NCBI GenBank assembly: GCA_943788005.1
Contig: CALSOP010000002.1
Coordinates: 925,389 to 989,388 of the forward strand
Origin: an uncultured Gammaproteobacteria bacterium
GTDB lineage: Bacteria; Pseudomonadota; Gammaproteobacteria; Eutrophobiales; Eutrophobiaceae
DNA: 64,000 nt
Reading direction: 5' to 3'
In this document: positions 56,487 to 64,000 of the stretch, in pieces
Layout of the letters: the number at the start of each line of letters is the position of its first letter
How positions within the stretch are numbered: the first letter of the stretch is position 1
Notes under the pieces: generated by a model
Told to the model about the DNA's origin: nothing
What the model saw: the letters and a program-made list of their open reading frames with translations, nothing else
Databases searched by the model: none
Made by a program: the position numbers and the translations under genes

Positions 56487-58859
56487 TTAGCCCTTTGTTT
56501 TATGTACGAAGACGCCATTAAAATCGTCACCAGGAGGCTCTTCAATATAGTGTTCACATCGCTCAATATAGATGTTGTAGATATTTTTATTGGTCTTATC
56601 AGGCCAATTATCTTGAATATCCCTGAAGATTTTTAACGCATCTTCAAACCTTGCTTCTTTATAAGCTGCGATGCCGCTATTGTAATATTCCAACTCATCC
56701 AATAGTCGTTGTTTTTCTACTGCACCACTTGTATCGCCATCGGAACTTAAGATAGCCGTATTACCTGCAGCATCTACATCATATGAAACTGAACGTGCCA
56801 AATAGAGTGGCGTGTCCCATTGGGTCTTAGATAGATCTGCGTAGTCGACTATTTGCCATATCTCAACAGGAATCGACTGTCCCTTAACAGTAACCAGATC
56901 CAGAAACCGAAAGATATATTTATCTTGTGGGATTTTTTCTTTGACATGATTAGATATGTTGCACATGGAGTTGTAATATTTACATAGTGCTTCAAGGCGT
57001 GCGCCCAAATTAATAGGATCGCCGATTACCGTGTAGTCACTTCGTCCACTGCTACCCATTTCGCCAACTGTTGCTACACCTATGTTAATACCAATGCCTA
57101 TCTCAATTGGTTCAACGCCCATTCCTTCTGACATCTTGCAGATATTAGTGAAACGTTCATCTTCTTTGACTATGACATTGAGAGGTGCGACAGCATGTAT
57201 TTGGTCCAGTGTTGCGTCAACTGACTTCTCTACATAGTCTTTAACAACTGCAGGGGCATTCCAGTATGACATAATTGCATCACCAATAAACTTGTCGACT
57301 GTTCCTTCATGCTTAGTGATGATGTTTGTCATCTCGTCCATATATTGATTTAAAAACTGAATCAATGTATTCGCATCACCCGCTGCTTCAGAAATATTAG
57401 TGAAGTTACGAACATCAGAGAATGTAACGGCAATTTCATGTTCTTTGGCGATAAAAGTATCTTCACCATTAGCGGCATTTTTGATGATGTCTTCCATGAC
57501 CTGTGGGGATACTTTAGAAGCAAACTTGCCTCTGATAAGATTTTTTTGCCTGGTTTCAAAGAAATAGCCCGTAATAATTGATGCCAACGCAGCAAAGATC
57601 AAAGTGAAGAGCGGATAGAAAATACTAAGAATAATCCCTTCAGTAAAAAGTAGATGGTTAAATAAGTAGAACAATAAAATTGCTGTAACCGCAATGATAA
57701 ATGGAAAAACTAGCGCGCTACTGTATCCAATAGCCATGACTATAATAATTGCTAGGAGTATAATGAGGATTGTATCAATACCAGCTACGAAAGCGGGTCT
57801 ATGAATGAAATCACCCTCAAGGATGTTGTCTATTACATTCGCATGCGCTTCCACTCCCGGATAAATTGAATCAAGAGGCATGCTTCTTAAATCAAGAAGC
57901 CCAGCTGCTGAAGTACCAATAAGTACAATCTTATCTTCTATATCTGATGTGTTGAATTGTCCTTTGATGACATCAACCGCGGAAATGTAATCAAAAGTAG
58001 AAGATGGGCCTCTGTAATTAACAGCAATTTGTCCTTTTATATCAGTCGGTATATCCAATCCAGAAAGACTAATTGAGGTCACACCCAATTCATCATAATT
58101 GACCGTAATATTTTCTTCTTGGTACACCATACGTACAAGTTCCAATGCAAGTGATGGGTATACTTTAGAACCATATACAACTGCAAGTGGGACAGAGCGG
58201 ATTACGCCATCACTATCAGGCCAGACGTTTATGAAACCACTCGTACGGGAGGCATTCTGTATTATAGGAATATTGGTGATGACTCCATCAGCTTCTCGGA
58301 GATATTCTTGTTCTCCATTGTTTCTTTTAGCAAAGGTTGCTGGTATTTTTGGCGCCTCTTTGTTCTTATAAATTTCTTTCCCCTCAAAATCAAACGTGTA
58401 AGCAAGGACGGTTGGTGTTTTCCCTACTGCATTAGCCAAGAGCTCATCATAGTTAATTTGTTTATTTTTTGGCACGATATCTGCGATACCAAGCTCAGAG
58501 ATGACGCGATGTGGAGATGATTTATCAGGTTCTGGAAACATGATATCGAAGCCAATGGCGCTAACTCCAGCTTCACTTAAATTAGTAACCATTTTAGCGA
58601 CATCACTACGTTTCCATGGAAACTGCCCAATTTCTTTGAGTGAACGTTCATCAATATCAACAATTACAACTTGTCTTGTAGGTTCAATGGTGCCGCGGTT
58701 GATAAAGAGCATGTCTCGAAGCCTGTTATCAAAGACTTCAAATTGTGATGGGATCAAGACATATATGGAAATGACTATTCCCGCAACAACGAGTCCTAGT
58801 CCGAAATATATAAAGAACTTTTTCACATTAGATCCTATGTTTAAGAAGGCGTATCCCAT
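56487..58859 (-). CDS. CHASE2-domain adenylate cyclase
   Basis: A 790-residue membrane protein. After a signal anchor comes a periplasmic CHASE2 sensor of about 310 residues (VIVDIDERSLKEIGQFPWKR, FDIMFPEPD, and the family's DKIVLIGTSAAGLLDLRSMP). Three membrane spans follow (about 365-445), then a class III cyclase domain with VTFSDVRNFT and KFIGDAIMSYWN carrying the metal aspartates and YTVIGDPINLGARLE the substrate residues. A C-terminal TPR-like tail ends it. It lies outside attR but before a third att-like sequence at 59264. Confidence 0.92.
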   Translation of the reverse strand: MGYAFLNIGSNVKKFFIYFGLGLVVAGIVISIYVLIPSQFEVFDNRLRDMLFINRGTIEPTRQVVIVDIDERSLKEIGQFPWKRSDVAKMVTNLSEAGVSAIGFDIMFPEPDKSSPHRVISELGIADIVPKNKQINYDELLANAVGKTPTVLAYTFDFEGKEIYKNKEAPKIPATFAKRNNGEQEYLREADGVITNIPIIQNASRTSGFINVWPDSDGVIRSVPLAVVYGSKVYPSLALELVRMVYQEENITVNYDELGVTSISLSGLDIPTDIKGQIAVNYRGPSSTFDYISAVDVIKGQFNTSDIEDKIVLIGTSAAGLLDLRSMPLDSIYPGVEAHANVIDNILEGDFIHRPAFVAGIDTILIILLAIIIVMAIGYSSALVFPFIIAVTAILLFYLFNHLLFTEGIILSIFYPLFTLIFAALASIITGYFFETRQKNLIRGKFASKVSPQVMEDIIKNAANGEDTFIAKEHEIAVTFSDVRNFTNISEAAGDANTLIQFLNQYMDEMTNIITKHEGTVDKFIGDAIMSYWNAPAVVKDYVEKSVDATLDQIHAVAPLNVIVKEDERFTNICKMSEGMGVEPIEIGIGINIGVATVGEMGSSGRSDYTVIGDPINLGARLEALCKYYNSMCNISNHVKEKIPQDKYIFRFLDLVTVKGQSIPVEIWQIVDYADLSKTQWDTPLYLARSVSYDVDAAGNTAILSSDGDTSGAVEKQRLLDELEYYNSGIAAYKEARFEDALKIFRDIQDNWPDKTNKNIYNIYIERCEHYIEEPPGDDFNGVFVHKTKG

Positions 58860-59263
58860 GGATTGACTTTATTGCTACTAGAGCTCTTAAAGTCGGTAGT
58901 TAAGGATATACATTAGCGATTATCGCTAAAATGAATACTTAATTCCACTGAGATGGTCAGATTTGGGGTTTTCTCAGAATTTAAGCGTAGTTTCGTTGTT
59001 AGATTTCAGTTATTCATTGAAGGAGCAAAAATTTTGCTACAAGCCGTATCCAATTCATTGGGTAATTTTGGGGATGATTCGTTTGGCAAATTGTCCCCGG
59101 ATGAGAGAGTAAAAAAAATATGATGTTATTGAGGTTAACTACCAGAGGTGTGTGTCGTGCCTTCAACTGAAACCCCTGTGTCGGCAATCTCTCAAATTAA
59201 GTTAATCAGTAAGGCAAAGGGATTTTCTACAGAAAACGACGTAAACTGTGGATTCAAATATCT

Positions 59264-59298
59264 GTGTCGGCAGTTCGGTTCTGTCCCTAACCAACATT
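59264..59298 (+). repeat. Degenerate third att-like sequence
   Basis: Thirty-five bases match the 3' end of tRNA-Phe and its CATT flank at 31 positions. It lies 17 bp before the DUF748 gene. A shorter piece of the same motif (CTGTGTCGGCA) lies at about 59175. The rest of the 58860-59314 gap holds no gene I can support, only short broken frames near 59020-59120. Confidence 0.7.
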
Positions 59299-59314
59299 GA
59301 CTTGTAAATTATAG

Positions 59315-62300
59315 ATGTCTATTCAAATTAACAGAAAAATCACAATAAGCCTTGGTGTACTCGTCTCAATTGTAGCGAGCTACGCTGCATTGGGTTATCT
59401 GGTATTACCTTGGTATCTTAAAAATGCACTGACCGATTATGTTGTGACAGACTTACAGCGCGAACTCGTTATAGATCAGATTAAATTCAACCCGTTTAAC
59501 TTTAAACTTGATGTTAAGAATATTACGTTGAAAGAAAACGATCAGACTAATATTGTCAGTGTTTCAGGTTTGTTCATTGATATAAATGTTAATAAGCTGC
59601 TGGATAAGACGCTCATCATATCTGCATTACGGTTTAATTCTCCACACCTTGAATTAATTAGAGATAAAACAGGTAGTCTTAATTTAGATCGGTTATTACA
59701 GTCATTCCCCAATAATGAAGATGGCGACGATGCTGAGCCGATTTTAAACTTTGTATTCGTGTCTACGCATATTACACAAGGTAGTATTTTGCTTATTGAT
59801 AATGCGCAAGCAGAACCGGTTAAGTCAACAATTCAGGATATTAATCTGGGTTTTTCGAGCATTAGTACATTCAAACAAGATGCGGGCAAGTATCAGGTAA
59901 GTCTTGATCTGGATGAGAAGACAAAAGTTAATCTTAGTGGCACCCTGACGTTATTTCCTTTGTCGTCAGTTGGTCAAATTAAAGTTGATGGTTTATCTGC
60001 TAAAAGTATCGATAGCTGGAGCAATGATCTATTGCCCGTAGATATTCTCCAAGGCAATGTAGCTGTCGATGGCGATTATAAGCTGACTACAAATGCAGAA
60101 GGCAATGTATTATTTAACATAGATAAAACTGATGTTAGCGTAAAAGACATATTGATTACTGAGAGAGAAACGCAAGTATCAACATCGTTGAATGAATTGA
60201 CATTAAATGACCTTAGCTATGCTAGCGAAAGTTTATCTGTGTTTGTAAAAAACACGTTGTTTTCAGGTTTAAATATAAAGTCAAAAGAACAAACGTTGTT
60301 AGATGTCTCTACTTTATCCATCGCAGACTTTGATTTCAATATTGACAAAATAAAACTGAAACTGGCTACAGTTGATATTAATGGCCTAGATCTGTTGCTA
60401 AGAAATAAAACAACGCCTTTTTATCATCTTGGACAATTAATAATAAGTAACATTGCTTACGACAATCAGGTTAAACAAGTTGCTATAGATAATGTCGAGT
60501 TAAACGAAAACAGTATTGTTCTGGGAGTTGATGCAAAGGGTAGGTTTAAGCCTCCTGAAATCAATCTTGAAAGTAACGAGGCAGATGAACAAGGACGGGA
60601 AAATACTGACGAGTCACCTAAGTTAAATGTTAAGTTGGGTAGTTTTAAAATTAACAATACAACACTAGCTTTACTTAATTCGTTTGATGTTGAGACACAA
60701 GTAGAATTCTTGTCGGTAAACGAAGTCGAATTAATAACAACTGAATATGATTTAACACAAAACAGTTTAGCAATGGGTGTTGTTTCATTGTTAGATGCAA
60801 GCATTGATTTAGCCATTGACTCAGAAGGTGTATTGAATGCGCAGCAATTATTTTCTTCAAGTGAGCCAACAGATGAAGATGAAAAGGCAAGTGAAAAAAA
60901 TACGCTTCACTTTAGTTTAGCTAAGATTGTAACTAAAGATATCGATATTCATTTAACAGACAATACTGTCAAAGATGGTGTTCAGCATTACATCAATGAT
61001 GTCAGATTAGAAATGGAAGATGTTAATAATGCTGGCCAAACACGTAGCCCACTTAATGTAAATGCGAATGTAAATGATAATGGTAAATTATCTTTAGCTG
61101 GTTGGGTCGATACAGATACTGCAAATGTTAATCTAAATGTTTCGCTTGGTAATATCGCTTTAGCATACTTAAGTCCTTACGTAGAGCGCGACACAAATGT
61201 CTCTGTTAAATCGGGGGAATTAACATTTAAAGGAGCGGTAAGTAATAATGATCTAGAAACTGGTCTACTGATTGAGAAAGCAGAAGTCGAGTTAGAAAAC
61301 TTTTTATTAAATGATCGGCGAAACGATGCGCGTTTAATTGCCTTTAACAAATTACGCATTGTTGATTTTGGAATGACGACTTCGCCATTGGATGTTCGGG
61401 CAGATAAAATAAAATTGAGTCAACCGTACATTAATGTGCATATCGACGAGCAGAAAAATTTAAATATGGTAGGTGCGTTTAGTAACAAGGAAGATGTAAG
61501 TGATGCGACAGATAGCCAGAAAACAGACTCTAACACACCAACTTCTTTTGACCTGAAAAGCCTAGAGATAGAACAAGGCAATATGGATTTTGCAGATTTA
61601 AGTATGACGCCAAAGTTTTCAGTTGCTATGGATGAATTGAATGGGGTAGCTACGGGATTAAATTCAGCGCCAGAGCGTTATACATTATTGAATCTGAATG
61701 GACGTGTAAATGAGTTTGGCTCTATTTCGATAACAGGTGAACTGCAACCGTTTGATTATCGTAAACAGAGTGAGGTCAATATGCAGTTTCGTAATATAAG
61801 CACCAATAGTCTCTCTCCATACACAGCTAAATTTGCTGGCCGTCGTATAAAGTCTGGGAGCTTATCTTTAACGCTCGATTACAAACTTGCAAGCAATAAG
61901 CTGAGTGGTAGTAATAACATTATATTAGAAAGTCTTGTGCTAGGAGAGAAGGTGAGCAGCCCCGATGCTATGGATCTGCCTTTGGATATGGCGATCAGTT
62001 TACTGCAAGATGGAGAAGGCAAGATTGATTTAAAGCTACCCATTAAAGGCGACCTGGATAATCCCGAGTTCGAAATTAAATCAGTGGTTCAAAAAGCTAT
62101 TGGAAATTTGATAGGTGGTATTGTCACAGCGCCATTCACATTCATTGGCTCATTGTTTGATATTGATGGAGAGAAATTAAAAGTTATAAACTTTGAACCC
62201 GGTCAATCTGAGGTAATGCCACCGGGAGCAGAAAAATTAACAGCGCTTAGCAAGGCATTATTACAGAGACCCGCATTAATATTAGTCATTAGTGGTGCAT

Positions 62301-62749
62301 ATGATGCTAAACAAGACAGTCAAGCCTTAGGTAGAGCGATCGTGCTTGATGATATTAGTAAAGCTACAGAAAATGAAGCGTTCACACTTAATTACTCAGA
62401 ACCTAAGGTAAGAGATGCAATAGATGAACTTGCAGGAAAACGGCTTGATAAAGAAGTCATGGTTAAGTTGAAAGAAAAGGCAGCTGTTGAATCAGAAGCA
62501 GATGACTCTTTAGTGACGACAACTTATTACAAAAGTTTATTCTCTCAATTAGTTGCAACGGCTTCATCAACGATTGATAAATCGTTATTGGAATTTTTGG
62601 TAAGAGACAGGGTTAATAGCATTACAGACTATATTAGACAAATAGATGTATCATTAGCAGAACGGATTAAGTATGCCGATGAGATCAATGTTGTAACATC
62701 TGAAGCAGCCTTAGTAGGCGTTACTCTTGAAATTGATGCAGTTAAGTAA
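59315..62749 (+). CDS. DUF748 AsmA-like envelope protein
   Basis: An 1144-residue protein with an N-terminal membrane anchor (about 10-32) and a long periplasmic part. DUF748 features are LPWYLKNALTDYVVTDLQRE near the start and the late NRKQSEVNMQFRNISTNSLS-like segment with LSPYTAKFAGRRIKSG, LDYKLASNKLSG and DLPLDMAISLLQDGEGKIDL. The C-terminus has an OmpA-like stretch (INFEPGQSEVMPPGAEKL). This family is related to AsmA bridges of the envelope. No frame breaks are seen across 3.4 kb. Confidence 0.9.
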   Translation: MSIQINRKITISLGVLVSIVASYAALGYLVLPWYLKNALTDYVVTDLQRELVIDQIKFNPFNFKLDVKNITLKENDQTNIVSVSGLFIDINVNKLLDKTLIISALRFNSPHLELIRDKTGSLNLDRLLQSFPNNEDGDDAEPILNFVFVSTHITQGSILLIDNAQAEPVKSTIQDINLGFSSISTFKQDAGKYQVSLDLDEKTKVNLSGTLTLFPLSSVGQIKVDGLSAKSIDSWSNDLLPVDILQGNVAVDGDYKLTTNAEGNVLFNIDKTDVSVKDILITERETQVSTSLNELTLNDLSYASESLSVFVKNTLFSGLNIKSKEQTLLDVSTLSIADFDFNIDKIKLKLATVDINGLDLLLRNKTTPFYHLGQLIISNIAYDNQVKQVAIDNVELNENSIVLGVDAKGRFKPPEINLESNEADEQGRENTDESPKLNVKLGSFKINNTTLALLNSFDVETQVEFLSVNEVELITTEYDLTQNSLAMGVVSLLDASIDLAIDSEGVLNAQQLFSSSEPTDEDEKASEKNTLHFSLAKIVTKDIDIHLTDNTVKDGVQHYINDVRLEMEDVNNAGQTRSPLNVNANVNDNGKLSLAGWVDTDTANVNLNVSLGNIALAYLSPYVERDTNVSVKSGELTFKGAVSNNDLETGLLIEKAEVELENFLLNDRRNDARLIAFNKLRIVDFGMTTSPLDVRADKIKLSQPYINVHIDEQKNLNMVGAFSNKEDVSDATDSQKTDSNTPTSFDLKSLEIEQGNMDFADLSMTPKFSVAMDELNGVATGLNSAPERYTLLNLNGRVNEFGSISITGELQPFDYRKQSEVNMQFRNISTNSLSPYTAKFAGRRIKSGSLSLTLDYKLASNKLSGSNNIILESLVLGEKVSSPDAMDLPLDMAISLLQDGEGKIDLKLPIKGDLDNPEFEIKSVVQKAIGNLIGGIVTAPFTFIGSLFDIDGEKLKVINFEPGQSEVMPPGAEKLTALSKALLQRPALILVISGAYDAKQDSQALGRAIVLDDISKATENEAFTLNYSEPKVRDAIDELAGKRLDKEVMVKLKEKAAVESEADDSLVTTTYYKSLFSQLVATASSTIDKSLLEFLVRDRVNSITDYIRQIDVSLAERIKYADEINVVTSEAALVGVTLEIDAVK

Positions 62750-62822
62750 GCTTAAAGAAGCTTTTTCCCGTTAATTTCCCTCAACAAAATTCAATCTCTC
62801 TAAAATTATTCAGTCTCTAATT

Positions 62823-63650
62823 TTAAGAGTTTCGCTCATTTTCTAAATAATGAGCCCAGTCAAATTGCTTATCTGCAATAACAAGAAATGCCGGGTTTAG
62901 TAATGATTCTTTGGTGTTGTATACAAGGCGTTTGTAATTTGTATCTACTATCATTCCTCCTGCCTCTTCAACAATAGCTTGTGCTGCTGCTGTGTCCCAT
63001 TCGGAAGTTGGTCCAAAGCGTGGGTATATATCGGCTGTGCCCTCCGCAACTAGACAAAATTTTAATGAGCTTCCGACTGAGAGCACTTCCGGATCAGTTA
63101 AACTGTCAATAAAGTCTTGTAGACGTTGATTACCATGAGAACGGCTTCCTGCTATGGTTATTGCATTAGCGTTGGTTCTTTTTACAAAAATTTTCGATTT
63201 ATCTCCATTGGATTCATGTTTATAGGCGCCATTATTGATTGACGCGCTGTAACTAATATCGGTAACGGGAATATGGATGACGCCCAGAATTGAGCTACGG
63301 CCTTCTATTAAAGCAATGTTTACCGAAAATTCGCCATTACGCTTAATGAACTCGCGGGTTCCATCCAGGGGATCAACCAGCCAATATTGCTCCCATCTTT
63401 GACGATCGCTAAAACTGATATGTGACGATTCTTCCGAAAGTATAGGAATAGATGGCGTTAATTTTGTTAATTGTTCACAAATCGTATTATGCGCCGCCAT
63501 GTCGGCTGCCGTCAGTGGAGAATTATCTTCTTTATTCTCTACTAAAAAATCTGTCTCATAGACGTCTAATATCCTTTCTCCTGCTTCATAGGAGATCTTT
63601 AAAATTTCAGCAGTAAGTTCTTCTAGTTCGTGATGTTTAATTTTATTCAT
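62823..63650 (-). CDS. cysQ: 3'(2'),5'-bisphosphate nucleotidase
   Basis: A 275-residue phosphatase that removes the 3' phosphate from PAP made during sulfate assimilation. The inositol-monophosphatase fold is clear: NSPLTAADMAAH near 44-55, PILSEESS near 74-81, the metal site WLVDPLDGTREFIKR near 95-109, and the C-terminal SEWDTAAAQAIVEEAGG. It is divergent from the nucleotidase that follows, a neighbourhood common in gammaproteobacteria. Confidence 0.94.
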   Translation of the reverse strand: MNKIKHHELEELTAEILKISYEAGERILDVYETDFLVENKEDNSPLTAADMAAHNTICEQLTKLTPSIPILSEESSHISFSDRQRWEQYWLVDPLDGTREFIKRNGEFSVNIALIEGRSSILGVIHIPVTDISYSASINNGAYKHESNGDKSKIFVKRTNANAITIAGSRSHGNQRLQDFIDSLTDPEVLSVGSSLKFCLVAEGTADIYPRFGPTSEWDTAAAQAIVEEAGGMIVDTNYKRLVYNTKESLLNPAFLVIADKQFDWAHYLENERNS

Positions 63651-63709
63651 TTGGTCTGCTTTGTTATCCTTGTAACTTCTGAGACTTATTCTACCTATCT
63701 TAAAACAAC

Positions 63710-64000
63710 ATGAAAGCCAACATTAGCTGGAAACCTATTAAGACCGTATTGTTAGACATGGACGGTACCCTGCTTGATTTAAATTTTGATAATTACTTTT
63801 GGCAAGAGTATTTGCCGGTTCACTGGGGTTCGTTAAATAACATGGATGCTATAACTGCAAAGGCACAACTTAAAGCCTGGTATGCAAAAGAGGCCGGAAC
63901 ACTTTCCTGGTATTGCCTGGACTTTTGGACGGAACGATTAAAATTTAATGTATTAGAGCTGAAGGCTGATGTTGAACATTTAATTAAATATCGGCCGCAT
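63710..64000 (+). CDS. HAD-family GMP/IMP nucleotidase (YrfG-like), 3' end cut
   Basis: The first 97 codons of a HAD hydrolase. Motif I is LLDMDGTLLDLNFDNYFW, the form typical of YrfG-like nucleotidases, followed by YLPVHWG and KAWYAKEAGTLSWYCLDFWT. The gene runs off the window. It is divergent from cysQ with a 59-bp gap. Confidence 0.85.
   Translation, partial: MKANISWKPIKTVLLDMDGTLLDLNFDNYFWQEYLPVHWGSLNNMDAITAKAQLKAWYAKEAGTLSWYCLDFWTERLKFNVLELKADVEHLIKYRPH

Overview
The window looks like the chromosome of a gammaproteobacterium of fairly low GC content. Pointers are mutY-yggX behind an AsmA-family gene, an AlgZ/AlgR-type two-component pair next to argH, cysQ divergent from a yrfG-like nucleotidase, and a fba-pyk-pgk-gap-tkt cluster of the kind seen in many sulfur-oxidising, methylotrophic and autotrophic relatives. 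The genus cannot be named from sequence alone.

Layout. 1-6.2 kb: envelope and small-metabolism genes (DUF547, GT2 and GT-C-like glycosyltransferases, a YaiI-family protein, two cupins, a monooxygenase-like protein). 6.2-13.5 kb: a minus-strand central carbon cluster. 13.6-18 kb: a thioredoxin-like protein and the activated-methyl cycle (metK, an S-adenosylhomocysteine riboswitch, ahcY, metF). 18.2-29 kb: a sigma-54 regulatory locus with a PrsR-like activator, a GspA-like ATPase cut by an insertion sequence, a PrsK-like kinase, ABC transporter parts, a class III cyclase, and a pseudopilin behind a good -24/-12 promoter. 29-40 kb: housekeeping genes (hspQ, rsmE, gshA, algR/algZ-like, argH, asmA-like, mutY, yggX) ending at tRNA-Phe.

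40.0-56.4 kb is an integrative island in the 3' end of tRNA-Phe. A 53-bp direct repeat (40007-40059 and 56329-56381) bounds it, with a tyrosine integrase just inside the left end. Its core is a tightly overlapping operon: an SF2 helicase with seven C-terminal repeats (N-terminus lost), a secreted thermonuclease, and a protein with family-A-polymerase-like palm motifs. The same helicase-nuclease pair also survives as a deletion fusion next to the integrase. A third, degenerate att-like sequence lies at 59264-59298, past a CHASE2 adenylate cyclase, and suggests an older integration. 59.3-64 kb returns to backbone genes (DUF748, cysQ, yrfG-like).

Three almost identical copies of a 1.5-kb IS3-family element (20148, 44293, 47121) lie in one orientation with no visible target duplications. 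Copies 1 and 3 sit at gene truncations, so recombination or misassembly at these repeats must be considered. About eleven single-base indels break ahcY (five), metF, argH, the PrsK-like kinase and two other genes between 15.7 and 34.5 kb. Most are probably sequence errors, because the broken genes are core metabolic ones and the rest of each frame is perfectly preserved.
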